Origin: UBA3537 sp038106885
GTDB lineage: Bacteria; Bacteroidota; Bacteroidia; Flavobacteriales; Flavobacteriaceae
Direction: 5' to 3'
NCBI GenBank assembly: GCA_038106885.1
Contig: JAYNFX010000001.1
Location: 1 to 64,000 of the forward strand
DNA length: 64,000 bases
A program made the position numbers and the translations under genes. This document shows positions 50,132 to 58,102 of this stretch, piece after piece. The notes beneath the pieces are model-generated. The model saw only the letters and a program-made list of their open reading frames with translations. It was not told the origin of the DNA and searched no databases. Each line of letters starts with the position of its first letter. The first letter of the stretch is position 1.

Positions 50132-50165
50132 AATTAAATTTTAATAACTTTATAAAAACACGCTT

Positions 50166-50738
50166 ATGAAAAAAATAATTTTTTCTTTATGCATTATTCT
50201 TGCATTTTTTACTTGCAAATCCAAAACTGACAATTCTATAATTGATAAAGTTGATTCTAAAATTAGTGGTTCTGATGATAATCCATCAAAATACCTTGTT
50301 ATTGATTTAAACCCAAAAAGTAATAGTCGTGTTATTGGAAAAGTAAGGTTTGTTCAAGTTGGAGAAAATGTTATTATGACAGCAAAAGTATCTGGTCTTG
50401 ATGAAGGTGAACATGCCATTCATATACATGAAAAAAGTGACTGCTCATCAGACGATGGAAAATCTACAGGAGGACATTGGAATCCAACAGCTCAACCACA
50501 TGGTAAGTGGGGCTCAAAGAAAGGATATCATAAAGGAGATATTGGAAATTTTATTGTTGAAAATAAGAAAAATACAACAATAAAATTTACTACAGACCAA
50601 TGGTGCATCGGGTGTGGAGATAAAACAAAAGATATTTTAGGTAAAGGACTTATAATACATAAGGGGGTAGACGATTTTGTATCACAACCATCAGGTGCAG
50701 CTGGTAGCAGAATTAGTTGTGCAGGGATCATCGAATAA
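50166..50738 (+). CDS. sodC: Cu/Zn superoxide dismutase lipoprotein
   Basis: A 190-residue SodC with a lipobox-type signal (LCIILAFFTC, Cys17), so probably lipid-anchored and extracytoplasmic. All metal ligands are present: copper by His86, His88, His104 and His165, zinc by His104, His112, His122 and Asp125. The structural disulfide would be Cys93-Cys185. A CIGC pair (147-150) lies in an insertion before the last copper ligand. It removes superoxide at the cell surface. It follows the sortilin-like gene by 34 bases and precedes the LETM1-like gene by 18. Confidence 0.95.
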   Translation: MKKIIFSLCIILAFFTCKSKTDNSIIDKVDSKISGSDDNPSKYLVIDLNPKSNSRVIGKVRFVQVGENVIMTAKVSGLDEGEHAIHIHEKSDCSSDDGKSTGGHWNPTAQPHGKWGSKKGYHKGDIGNFIVENKKNTTIKFTTDQWCIGCGDKTKDILGKGLIIHKGVDDFVSQPSGAAGSRISCAGIIE

Positions 50739-50756
50739 AATAAAAATTACTTTGTT

Positions 50757-51914
50757 ATGAATCCTTCTTCAAATGGTTGGTTCAAAAAACTATTAAAGCT
50801 TGCTGAAAAAGAGAATGATTGTATTATATCATCAAAAAATGAATTATACCATAAATTAAAGTCTGTAGGCTTTATTTATGGCAGCAATGTTTCGTTATTA
50901 TTTGAGAGTTTAAAAAATAAAGATTTTAATCAAGAGGAACGTTGTAAAATAAATTACATATTATCATTATTTTATATTAATAAACTTAATAATAATGATG
51001 ATAATTTTGAGTCAAACCTTAAAGAATTTTATCAAAATATCGGCTTTTATAAACGTAACTTTTTTAATGGATTAATTGGTGACGATATTGAATCTATAGT
51101 ACATAAAAGAATTCAAATTAATAATAATATATTTTCCAAAAATTATAGTTTTTTTGTTACTAATTTTTTACTTTTTATTGACATTTTATCCTATAATTAC
51201 TTCTTAAAAAATCCAAGCAAAACTGTTGATTATCATACAGAATTAGAAAATTTTATCCGTGAAATTATTGTCGAAATTCTAATCTCAAAGAATAAAAAAA
51301 GTGATTATGAAAAAACTTTAATCAATTTACTAGAATCATCATTTAGAACAGAGAATAACAAAAATTATCAAAGTGAATTTTTAAAAATTGATGATATTGC
51401 AGAAATTGAGAGAAATTACTTGCTTGACTTAGCATGTATGGCTTCTTGGAATGAAAAAAATCATAACACAGACAATAAATTTTTTAATGAATTTAAAGTT
51501 AAATTCCAATTCGGTATTGATGAAATAAACCAATCTAAGTCAGACATAGATAATTTTTATAATAACAATAAAGGCGATTTGTCAATTTTAAGTACACAGA
51601 ATTTAGCTGTTAGATTTTATGAACATTCGGCAAACACAGTTAAAAAATTAATCACTAGAAACAGTAAATATTTATTTCAAGAACTAAAAGAAAGTAAAGA
51701 ACTAGTAAAATTACTCTCAGAATCAACAGTTAGAAATTTAACCCCTGAAGAACAAAATAAAATGCAAGAACAACTCATGGATATATTAAAATCCATACCT
51801 AGTTTGGCAATTTTTTTACTTCCTGGAGGAGCTATCTTACTTCCTTTATTTATAAAATTTATACCCAAACTATTACCATCTGCATTTGATGAGAATAGAA
51901 TTGATGAAAACTAA
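50757..51914 (+). CDS. LETM1-like protein
   Basis: A 385-residue protein, mostly helical and charged, without signal peptide. The last 60 residues (LTPEEQNKMQEQLMDILKSI, then AIFLLPGGAILLPLFIKFIP and KLLPSAF) match the LETM1 core, the membrane segment and following motif of the mitochondrial cation/proton exchange protein. Flavobacterial homologues have been annotated as LETM1-related biofilm-associated proteins. The first 320 residues are unrecognised. One membrane segment and cytosolic bulk are predicted. Function in bacteria is unproven. Confidence 0.7.
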   Translation: MNPSSNGWFKKLLKLAEKENDCIISSKNELYHKLKSVGFIYGSNVSLLFESLKNKDFNQEERCKINYILSLFYINKLNNNDDNFESNLKEFYQNIGFYKRNFFNGLIGDDIESIVHKRIQINNNIFSKNYSFFVTNFLLFIDILSYNYFLKNPSKTVDYHTELENFIREIIVEILISKNKKSDYEKTLINLLESSFRTENNKNYQSEFLKIDDIAEIERNYLLDLACMASWNEKNHNTDNKFFNEFKVKFQFGIDEINQSKSDIDNFYNNNKGDLSILSTQNLAVRFYEHSANTVKKLITRNSKYLFQELKESKELVKLLSESTVRNLTPEEQNKMQEQLMDILKSIPSLAIFLLPGGAILLPLFIKFIPKLLPSAFDENRIDEN

Positions 51915-51920
51915 CTCAAT

Positions 51921-52805
51921 ATGAAAAAATACATTTTTTTTACTATAGCTCTTTGTATGATTAATTGCAGTAAAAACAATTCAAAGAACAAAATAGAAAT
52001 AAATAATTATTACATTCAAAAAATTGAAAATGAACGTAAAGAAAGAGATGAAAGAAGAGTTAAATATCTAAAAATTAGCGGATTGTTTAAATTAAATAAA
52101 ACAAACTATTTAAACTTTGATCAAAATGATAAACTATATGTAAGTAATTCGAAATTAAATACTACAATTGGTAAAATTGAAATTGAAAAAAAAGAAGTGA
52201 AATTCATTTCCAAATCTGAAGAAAAAATTACCAATAAGAAAAATAATATTATCAAACTAAAAAAATTAGAATTAAACAAAATTGGGGATTCCGAAATGTT
52301 ATTCTACAAGAATTTCAGTTGGAGAATAATTACACGATCAAATGAACTTTACGTAAGAATTTGGGACGAAGATAATCCAGCTGTTAAAGAATTTCAGAGT
52401 TTCGAAAATTATGAAATAAATCCAAATTTAATATTTAATGCTAATTTTAAATATTATAAATCTAGCCAATTCAAAACTGTTGATTCAAAGCTTGGAATAA
52501 AAGACATTACAAATTTTATAGGAGAAATAGAATTCGAATACTTAGGAAAAAACTATTTTCTTGAAGTTGGAGAAAATGGTTGGATTATGGTTGGAGATTA
52601 CACTAATGGAGATACCACTTATGGCAGTGGTCGCTATTTGTATATTGATTTACCAGAGAAAGATGGTAAATGTTTAATTGATTTTAATTACCTGTATAAT
52701 CCCCCGTGTAGCTATTCAGATTATACAACATGTTTATTCCCAAGTTTAAAAAATAGACTTCCAATTAAAATTGAAGCTGGAGAACTATTTAAATTCAAAA
52801 ATTAA
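51921..52805 (+). CDS. DUF1684 lipoprotein
   Basis: A 294-residue protein with a lipobox (LCMINC). The conserved DUF1684 features are FKLNKTNYLNFDQNDKLYVS near residue 54, GDYTNGDTTYGSGRYLYIDL near 226, and DFNYLYNPPCSYSDYTTCLF near 253 with NRLPIKIEAGE. The NPPC..(Y/F)..YTTC cysteines are invariant-looking in the family. Function unknown. It follows the LETM1-like gene by 6 bases, at the end of the M1-sortilin-sodC run. Confidence 0.85.
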   Translation: MKKYIFFTIALCMINCSKNNSKNKIEINNYYIQKIENERKERDERRVKYLKISGLFKLNKTNYLNFDQNDKLYVSNSKLNTTIGKIEIEKKEVKFISKSEEKITNKKNNIIKLKKLELNKIGDSEMLFYKNFSWRIITRSNELYVRIWDEDNPAVKEFQSFENYEINPNLIFNANFKYYKSSQFKTVDSKLGIKDITNFIGEIEFEYLGKNYFLEVGENGWIMVGDYTNGDTTYGSGRYLYIDLPEKDGKCLIDFNYLYNPPCSYSDYTTCLFPSLKNRLPIKIEAGELFKFKN

Positions 52806-52859
52806 TAAGTAAAGCGTAACAAATTAATAAAAAAACGTCTTACTTTAAATTAGTCTATA

Positions 52860-53357
52860 TTGGAAAAAATCGATGAGAATAAATTTGTAGACCTAGTTGA
52901 CAAACATCAAAACTTGGTTCATAAAATTTGTAAGCTATATACAAATAGCATAGCTGAGCACAAAGATTTATTTCAAGAAATTACTATTCAACTTTGGAAA
53001 GCATATCCAAAATTTAGAGGAGATTCAAAATTTAGCACATGGATGTATCGTGTTGGAATAAATACTGCAATAACAATCTACCGAAAATCAAAGCGAAGAA
53101 TAAGAAGCTATAACTTTGATGATGTTTCCTACAAGATTCCTGAGGACAATCCTTACAATGACCAGGAAGACAAACAATTAGAGGCTATTTATGAAGCTGT
53201 CAAAGCATTAAATGATATTGAAAAGGCAATTGTATTTCTTTATCTAGAAGATAAATCATATAGAGAAATTAGCGAAACTATCGGTTTAACAGAAGTTAAT
53301 GCTAGAGTAAAAATGAATAGAATAAAAAATAAATTAAAAAAACAGTTAAATCCTTGA
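52860..53357 (+). CDS. ECF-type sigma factor with TTG start
   Basis: A 165-residue sigma-70 protein with region 2 (HKDLFQEITIQLWKAYPKFR, KFSTWMYRVGINTAITIYRK) and region 4 (NDIEKAIVFLYLEDKSYREI, SETIGLTEVNARVKMNRIKN). The start must be the TTG at 52860-52862: an in-frame TAG lies three codons upstream (52851-52853), and the next internal ATG is far inside region 2. This poor start may keep levels low. The downstream membrane protein starts two bases after the stop, the usual place for a sigma-binding partner. Confidence 0.88.
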   Translation: MEKIDENKFVDLVDKHQNLVHKICKLYTNSIAEHKDLFQEITIQLWKAYPKFRGDSKFSTWMYRVGINTAITIYRKSKRRIRSYNFDDVSYKIPEDNPYNDQEDKQLEAIYEAVKALNDIEKAIVFLYLEDKSYREISETIGLTEVNARVKMNRIKNKLKKQLNP

Positions 53358-53359
53358 TT

Positions 53360-54001
53360 ATGGATGAATTAAAACAATTAAAAAAGGACTGGCAAAAAGA
53401 TAAAAAATTTCCAAAAATTAATAAAAGTGAAATTTATAAATTTTTACACAAAAAATCCTCTTCAATTGTCAAATGGATTTTTATAATAAGTATTATAGAA
53501 TTTAGTTTTTGGTGTATTATATCCTTTTTGATTAAAGACAATGAAAATCAACAGCGATTTGATGAATATGGAATGGAATATATTATTTGGCCGTTAATGA
53601 TTACAGGATACGTTGTATTATTTTACTTTTTTGTTTTGTTCTATAGAAATTACAAGTCAATTTCAACAACTGTAAATTCTAAAGCACTAATGGAACAAAT
53701 TTTAAAAACCAGAAAAACTGTAAAATACTATGTTGTATTTAACTTAATATTTTTATACATATCTATGGCTATTGGAGTTATGATTGAACTTAACAATAAC
53801 CCTGACGTATTATTACAGACATCAAAATTTACTGAATCAGGAGATTTCTATATTTTTTATGGAATTGTTATTCTAATAACTCTTTTAGCAATGGGAGTTA
53901 TTACTGTCTTTTTTCTAATATTTTACTATTTGATATATGGTATTTTATTAAAAAAATTAAAGAAAAACTACAAAGAGTTAAAGGCAATTGAAAAACAATA
54001 A
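53360..54001 (+). CDS. Four-pass membrane protein, candidate partner of the sigma factor
   Basis: A 213-residue protein. A charged N-terminus (MDELKQLKKDWQKDKKFPKI) of about 38 residues precedes four hydrophobic segments: WIFIISIIEFSFWCIISFLI, IIWPLMITGYVVLFYFFVLF, VVFNLIFLYISMAIGVMI and FYGIVILITLLAMGVITVFF. The soluble N-terminus would be the part to bind a sigma factor. No known anti-sigma domain is recognised. A TTG two codons upstream is in frame, but the ATG at 53360 is preferred. Function is inferred only from position. Confidence 0.6.
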   Translation: MDELKQLKKDWQKDKKFPKINKSEIYKFLHKKSSSIVKWIFIISIIEFSFWCIISFLIKDNENQQRFDEYGMEYIIWPLMITGYVVLFYFFVLFYRNYKSISTTVNSKALMEQILKTRKTVKYYVVFNLIFLYISMAIGVMIELNNNPDVLLQTSKFTESGDFYIFYGIVILITLLAMGVITVFFLIFYYLIYGILLKKLKKNYKELKAIEKQ

Positions 54002-54005
54002 GCTA

Positions 54006-54803
54006 TCACCAATCTCGTTTTTTATTTAAACGCTCATTTTCAATCAATTCTTCCTGGGAAATTACCTTCAAAAAAGAAGGATGTTGTTCTATTGAATATT
54101 CAATCTTTTCGACAATTTGTTCAATAGATTCATTTTCGTAATCAATCTTTAAGGGTTTCTTAATCTCCATTGATTGCAAAATGTTTTTCTTCTTAATCCT
54201 AATCCCTTTTTTATCAAAAGCACGTCTGAAACCATCAATAACAATTGGAACAACTACTGGCTTGTAATGTTTTATGATATGAGCAGTTCCTTTTCGAATT
54301 GGCTTGAAAGGTGTTGTTGTACCTTGCGGAAATGTTATAACCCATCCATCATCAAGTGCTTTTTTAATATTTGAAATATCACTCATTTTAACTTGTCGAT
54401 TCACATCTTTTCCTGATGCCCTCCAAGTACGTTCAATACTAATTGATCCCGCGTATGCAAATATTTTAGGCAACAAACCAGACTTCATCGTTTCTTTTGC
54501 AGCAACATAATAAAGATTTAATTTGGGGTCCCACAAATAACCAACATTTTTTAATGTATCATCTCTTCCGCTTAGAGCTGCGTTAAAAACATGAAACATT
54601 GCAACAACATCTGCAAAATAAGTTTGATGGTTAGAAATAAATAAAACATTAGTTTCAGACAATTCACGCAAAATGTTAGAACCCTCTATTTTTAATTCAT
54701 TAAAACCGTGATATCTTTGGTGACTAATTGCACCTAAAATTCTAATAATCCATTTTTTGATTAAGAGATATTGACCAAAAATATTTTTTTTGAATAAATT
54801 CAT
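54006..54803 (-). CDS. PlsC-like acyltransferase with divergent motifs
   Basis: A 265-residue protein of the 1-acyl-glycerol-3-phosphate acyltransferase family. The first motif reads SNHQTYFADV, with five residues between His and Asp rather than the standard four (NHx4D). The third reads FPQGTTTP, where FPEGTRS is usual. A central SISIERTWRASGKDV and VVPIVIDGFRRAF support the family. It may acylate a phospholipid or an envelope lipid precursor. It is 24 bases after the Nudix gene, so the two probably form one leftward unit. Confidence 0.8.
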   Translation of the reverse strand: MNLFKKNIFGQYLLIKKWIIRILGAISHQRYHGFNELKIEGSNILRELSETNVLFISNHQTYFADVVAMFHVFNAALSGRDDTLKNVGYLWDPKLNLYYVAAKETMKSGLLPKIFAYAGSISIERTWRASGKDVNRQVKMSDISNIKKALDDGWVITFPQGTTTPFKPIRKGTAHIIKHYKPVVVPIVIDGFRRAFDKKGIRIKKKNILQSMEIKKPLKIDYENESIEQIVEKIEYSIEQHPSFLKVISQEELIENERLNKKRDW

Positions 54804-54827
54804 GCAAAAATAAAATGCAAACCTAAG

Positions 54828-55490
54828 CTATTTTTTATTAATCAAATTTAAAAGACTAATTATTTCGATTAAAATCATTGCTGTCGCTCCCCAAATAATA
54901 TGTCCATTAAAAACAAATGAAGGAACTGAAATAGTTGGTCCGTAAGAAGTTTTTACAATTGATTTTTTTTGATTATTGGAATTTAAAATTGATTTTAATG
55001 AAACTTCAAAAATAGAATCAATTTCCGAAATTTGAGGAGTGAAATTTGGTGTTTTTAAAGTATATCCAATGTAGGGCTTGACAACAAAATTACTTGGCGG
55101 AATAAAAACCTCAGTCATTGGTCTTATAATTCTAATTGTCTTGATGTCGACTCCAACTTCTTCATGAGTCTCACGAATTGCGGTTTGAGATAAATCAATA
55201 TCCTGTTTCTCGGGTTTACCGCCTGGAAATCCAACTTGAGAAGAGTGTATACCTGAATTAGATTTTCTGACTATAAACACTACAGATGTTTCTTTATTTC
55301 GACCCGGGTAAAATAAACATAAAACAGCTGCAGGATTTGCTTTATTACTTGATTTATTAAATTTATTAATTAATTGATCTCTGAATGGTGGAGCCATTAA
55401 TAATTGAAATTTTTCACCTGGTAGTTTCAATGTATTAATTTCATTAATAATTTTATAAAATGTACTAAATCTCATATATTTCAAAAACAA
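54828..55490 (-). CDS. CoA pyrophosphatase (Nudix hydrolase, NudL/NUDT7 type)
   Basis: A 220-residue Nudix enzyme. The UPF0035 lead-in VRKSNSGIHSSQVGFPGGKP near residue 81 identifies the CoA-diphosphatase subgroup. It runs into the Nudix box, with AIRETHEEVGV carrying the metal-binding REx2EE residues. Such enzymes cleave CoA or oxidised CoA to 3',5'-ADP and phosphopantetheine. The position beside a lipid acyltransferase fits acyl-CoA metabolism. Divergent from the cyclophilin gene with only 17 bases between starts. Confidence 0.88.
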   Translation of the reverse strand: MFLKYMRFSTFYKIINEINTLKLPGEKFQLLMAPPFRDQLINKFNKSSNKANPAAVLCLFYPGRNKETSVVFIVRKSNSGIHSSQVGFPGGKPEKQDIDLSQTAIRETHEEVGVDIKTIRIIRPMTEVFIPPSNFVVKPYIGYTLKTPNFTPQISEIDSIFEVSLKSILNSNNQKKSIVKTSYGPTISVPSFVFNGHIIWGATAMILIEIISLLNLINKK

Positions 55491-55507
55491 ATAATCTTAC
55501 AACTAAC

Positions 55508-56197
55508 ATGCGCTATTTTTGTCTATTTTTTTTTATGTTAAACTGTCAAGTTAAGAAATCTGATCCGATAAAAGTAAATTCTGAAATCCAAAGTGATATT
55601 AAAAAAGTCAATTCCCAAAAAACCATTAGTGAAATTGATAAAGAGTTTTTAATCAATGATGAAAATGTTATGGAGTTTTTTTTAGAATACGATAAACTAA
55701 ATAAAGAAAATAAGGTGAGAATATATACTGATTATGGCAGTATTGATATACGGCTATTTGAAGAAACTAAATTCCATAGGTCCAATTTCATTTATCTGAC
55801 CAAAAAAAAATATTTCGATAATACTCAATTTTACAGAGTCATAAATAATTTTATAATTCAAGGAGGTAATAGCGATGACAAAATAACACTTGATAAAAGA
55901 AAAAAAATAGGTCGTTATCTATTACCAAATGATAATAAAAAAGGATTTAAACATAATAGAGGAATGGTGAGTATGCCCAGTAGCGCAGTTCAAAATCCTT
56001 ACAAAATGGCATCACCTTATGAATTTTTTATAGTTCAACAAAAAGGTGGAGCACATCATTTAGATGGTGACTATGCAGTTTTCGGAAAAGTAATTTCTGG
56101 AATGGATGTAGTTGATAAAATTGCGTCAATGCCGACCGATAATGGTGACTGGCCTGAAAAAAATATCTACATAAATAAAATTGAAATCATAAACTAA
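55508..56197 (+). CDS. Cyclophilin-type peptidylprolyl isomerase, predicted lipoprotein
   Basis: A 229-residue protein. The short N-terminus ends in a lipobox-like FFFMLNC (about residue 13), so it is probably a periplasmic lipoprotein. The cyclophilin domain spans about 70-229: VRIYTDYGSIDIRLF, then FYRVINNFIIQGGN (active-site Arg in FxRV), FKHNRGMVSMPSS, EFFIVQQKGG and LDGDYAVFGKVISGMDVVDK. It would assist folding of exported proteins. OxyR follows on the same strand after 77 bases with its own promoter. Confidence 0.88.
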   Translation: MRYFCLFFFMLNCQVKKSDPIKVNSEIQSDIKKVNSQKTISEIDKEFLINDENVMEFFLEYDKLNKENKVRIYTDYGSIDIRLFEETKFHRSNFIYLTKKKYFDNTQFYRVINNFIIQGGNSDDKITLDKRKKIGRYLLPNDNKKGFKHNRGMVSMPSSAVQNPYKMASPYEFFIVQQKGGAHHLDGDYAVFGKVISGMDVVDKIASMPTDNGDWPEKNIYINKIEIIN

Positions 56198-56221
56198 AAT
56201 TTAATTTTAACCTTAGTTTTG

Positions 56222-56260
56222 ACTATTACAAAATAGTAATAAGTAAAATTTATAAATTTG
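56222..56260 (+). promoter_or_regulatory. oxyR promoter region with inverted repeat
   Basis: TAAATTTG at 56253-56260 fits TAnnTTTG, 14 bases before the oxyR start. Upstream, ACTATT (56222-56227) and AATAGT (56232-56237) form a 6-base inverted repeat containing CTAT-N6-ATAG. OxyR sites are built from ATAG/CTAT half-sites with 7-base spacing, so this is a possible partial autoregulatory site, one base off. Confidence 0.35.
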
Positions 56261-56274
56261 TACAAAACGTTTGA

Positions 56275-57207
56275 ATGACAATAACTCAATTATTATATGT
56301 TTTAGCTGTTTCAGAACATAAAAATTTCACAAAAGCAGCTCAAAATTGCCATGTTACTCAACCAACATTGAGTATGCAAGTACAAAAACTTGAGGAAGAA
56401 TTAAATGTTCAAATATTTGATCGAACAAAAAAACCTATTGAACTAACCAATGTTGGAAAAAAAATAGTAAATCAGGCTAAAAATATTGTTGCGGAAGCTG
56501 ATCGTATTGCTGATATTGTTGATCAAGAAAAGGGATTCATTGGAGGAGAATTCAAATTAGGTATAATTCCAACTGTAATGCCAACACTATTACCAATGTT
56601 TCTTAAAACATATGTAAAAAGATATCCAAAAGTAAAATTAAAAATAGAAGAACTTACAACAGACGAAATTATTAATAGACTTGAAGATGGAAATTTAGAT
56701 GGAGCAATTGCTGCATCTCCGCTTAATGTTGATAACATCAAAGAAAGAGTTCTTTATTATGAGCCATTTGTTGGATACATTTCACCTAATCATAGATTAA
56801 AAATTAAAACTGAGATAGAAACATCTGATCTAGATATAAATGACATTCTAATTCTTGAAGATGGACACTGTTTTAGACAAGGTGTCTTAAATTTATGTAA
56901 AATAAAAAAAGAACAAGAGCTAGATAATTTTCAGTTAGAAAGCGGTAGTATTGAGATGCTGGTTAAATTAGTTAACGAAGGAATGGGTATGACATTGTTA
57001 CCATACCTAAATACATTAGATTTAAAAGATAATGAAAAAGAAAACCTAAGATTTTTTGTTAATCCTTCACCTGCTAGAGAAGTCAGTTTATTGTACAATA
57101 AAAATGAATTAAAAATTCAAATTATAGATAGTATTCAACAAATAATTTCAGGAATTATTAGAGGAGCAATTAAATTCCAAGACGTCAAAATCATAAGTCC
57201 AAAATAG
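56275..57207 (+). CDS. oxyR: Hydrogen peroxide-sensing LysR regulator
   Basis: A 310-residue LysR-type regulator. The helix-turn-helix is at about 18-40 (FTKAAQNCHVTQPTLSMQVQ). The sensing domain contains LEDGHCFRQGVLNLCKI, placing cysteines at positions 199 and 208, the same numbers and spacing as the peroxidatic pair of E. coli OxyR. This supports genuine peroxide sensing by disulfide formation. Typical targets are catalase and peroxiredoxin genes, not in this window. It is preceded by a -7 element and an inverted repeat. Confidence 0.94.
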   Translation: MTITQLLYVLAVSEHKNFTKAAQNCHVTQPTLSMQVQKLEEELNVQIFDRTKKPIELTNVGKKIVNQAKNIVAEADRIADIVDQEKGFIGGEFKLGIIPTVMPTLLPMFLKTYVKRYPKVKLKIEELTTDEIINRLEDGNLDGAIAASPLNVDNIKERVLYYEPFVGYISPNHRLKIKTEIETSDLDINDILILEDGHCFRQGVLNLCKIKKEQELDNFQLESGSIEMLVKLVNEGMGMTLLPYLNTLDLKDNEKENLRFFVNPSPAREVSLLYNKNELKIQIIDSIQQIISGIIRGAIKFQDVKIISPK

Positions 57208-57220
57208 ATTAACTAAATAA

Positions 57221-57415
57221 CTATTTTAAATACACACGACATTGCTCAAGCTCAGGATTTTGAAATATTAAAGATTGAACATATATTTTTAGCTCTTCTT
57301 TCTCATATGGCATTAAGCGCAGCATGGCTTTTTGAAGTTCTAAACAAAATAATTGAGGATTGAAACTAACTTTTTTTAAAACTGATTTTGTGTATTCAAA
57401 CATTGCTCTAGACAT
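57221..57415 (-). CDS. Small conserved-looking hypothetical protein
   Basis: A 64-residue protein: MSRAMFEYTKSVLKKVSFNP, then a second half with LQKAMLRLMPYEKEELKIYV and ending NPELEQCRVYLK. It is helical, soluble, without signal peptide or known motif. The regular amphipathic composition, its placement in a real gap, and my recollection of similar small proteins in flavobacteria make it a probable gene rather than a chance frame. It is convergent with oxyR. No function can be assigned. Confidence 0.65.
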   Translation of the reverse strand: MSRAMFEYTKSVLKKVSFNPQLFCLELQKAMLRLMPYEKEELKIYVQSLIFQNPELEQCRVYLK

Positions 57416-57506
57416 AGTTTATTTGTTTATAATTTTAAAAGAGTAGTTATAATCAATAAGCAAAATGTTTATTTATTAAATTTAAATAAAATAATTGAAA
57501 AAATTG

Positions 57507-57962
57507 TTATGGCTTCAATTTTAAACTCCAAGTAAATGAAAATTTTGAAATCACATCACCTTTGGAATCTATTCCGTCTGCATTTAAAATAATTGTTTGT
57601 GACTCTTTTGTTTCAATAGCATTTTTCAATGCCTTATCGATTTCAAATCCTTGATCACATTTAAACCTGATAATCCCCCTACCCTTTTTTATGAATTCAG
57701 CGTCATTACTAACAACAAGCATTGAAATTTTTTTGTTTAATTCCTTTAGTTTAATAATAATTAAAGCACCAGTAGCAAGCTCAGCTGACATACCCTGAAC
57801 TGCCCAATACATTGATTTGAATGGATTTTTATTTATCCATTTGTGGCGTACAGAAGTTATACAACTAGATTGATTTATTGATTTAATCCTAACTCCGCAT
57901 AAAAAAGCAGATGGAAGATTTAATGCTACAAAAAAATTAAGCTTTTTTACTGAACTAACCAT
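57507..57962 (-). CDS. DUF4442 hotdog-fold protein
   Basis: A 151-residue protein with the DUF4442 pattern: INQSSCITSVRHKWINKNPF, then SMYWAVQGMSAELATGALII, a central hotdog helix, and later IRFKCDQGFEIDKALKNAI. These resemble PaaI-type acyl-CoA thioesterases, but the family's activity is unproven. Single gene between the small protein (91-base gap) and the divergent carboxypeptidase. The 140-base gap upstream (57963-58102) holds only AT-rich sequence and no clear promoter match. Confidence 0.8.
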   Translation of the reverse strand: MVSSVKKLNFFVALNLPSAFLCGVRIKSINQSSCITSVRHKWINKNPFKSMYWAVQGMSAELATGALIIIKLKELNKKISMLVVSNDAEFIKKGRGIIRFKCDQGFEIDKALKNAIETKESQTIILNADGIDSKGDVISKFSFTWSLKLKP

Positions 57963-58102
57963 TTAAATAACTTAGGTAGCTAATATACTGTTATTTTAAA
58001 AATATAATTAATAAATAAGTTTATACAACATAATATATAACAATAAATGAGTGATAAATATTTTAAAATCATTATTGTATTTTAGTGTTTCAAAATTTAA
58101 CT

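Noticed and set aside
58085..58102. GTG start six codons before the S10 peptidase ATG.
   Set aside because: The ATG begins directly with the signal peptide; the extra residues add nothing.
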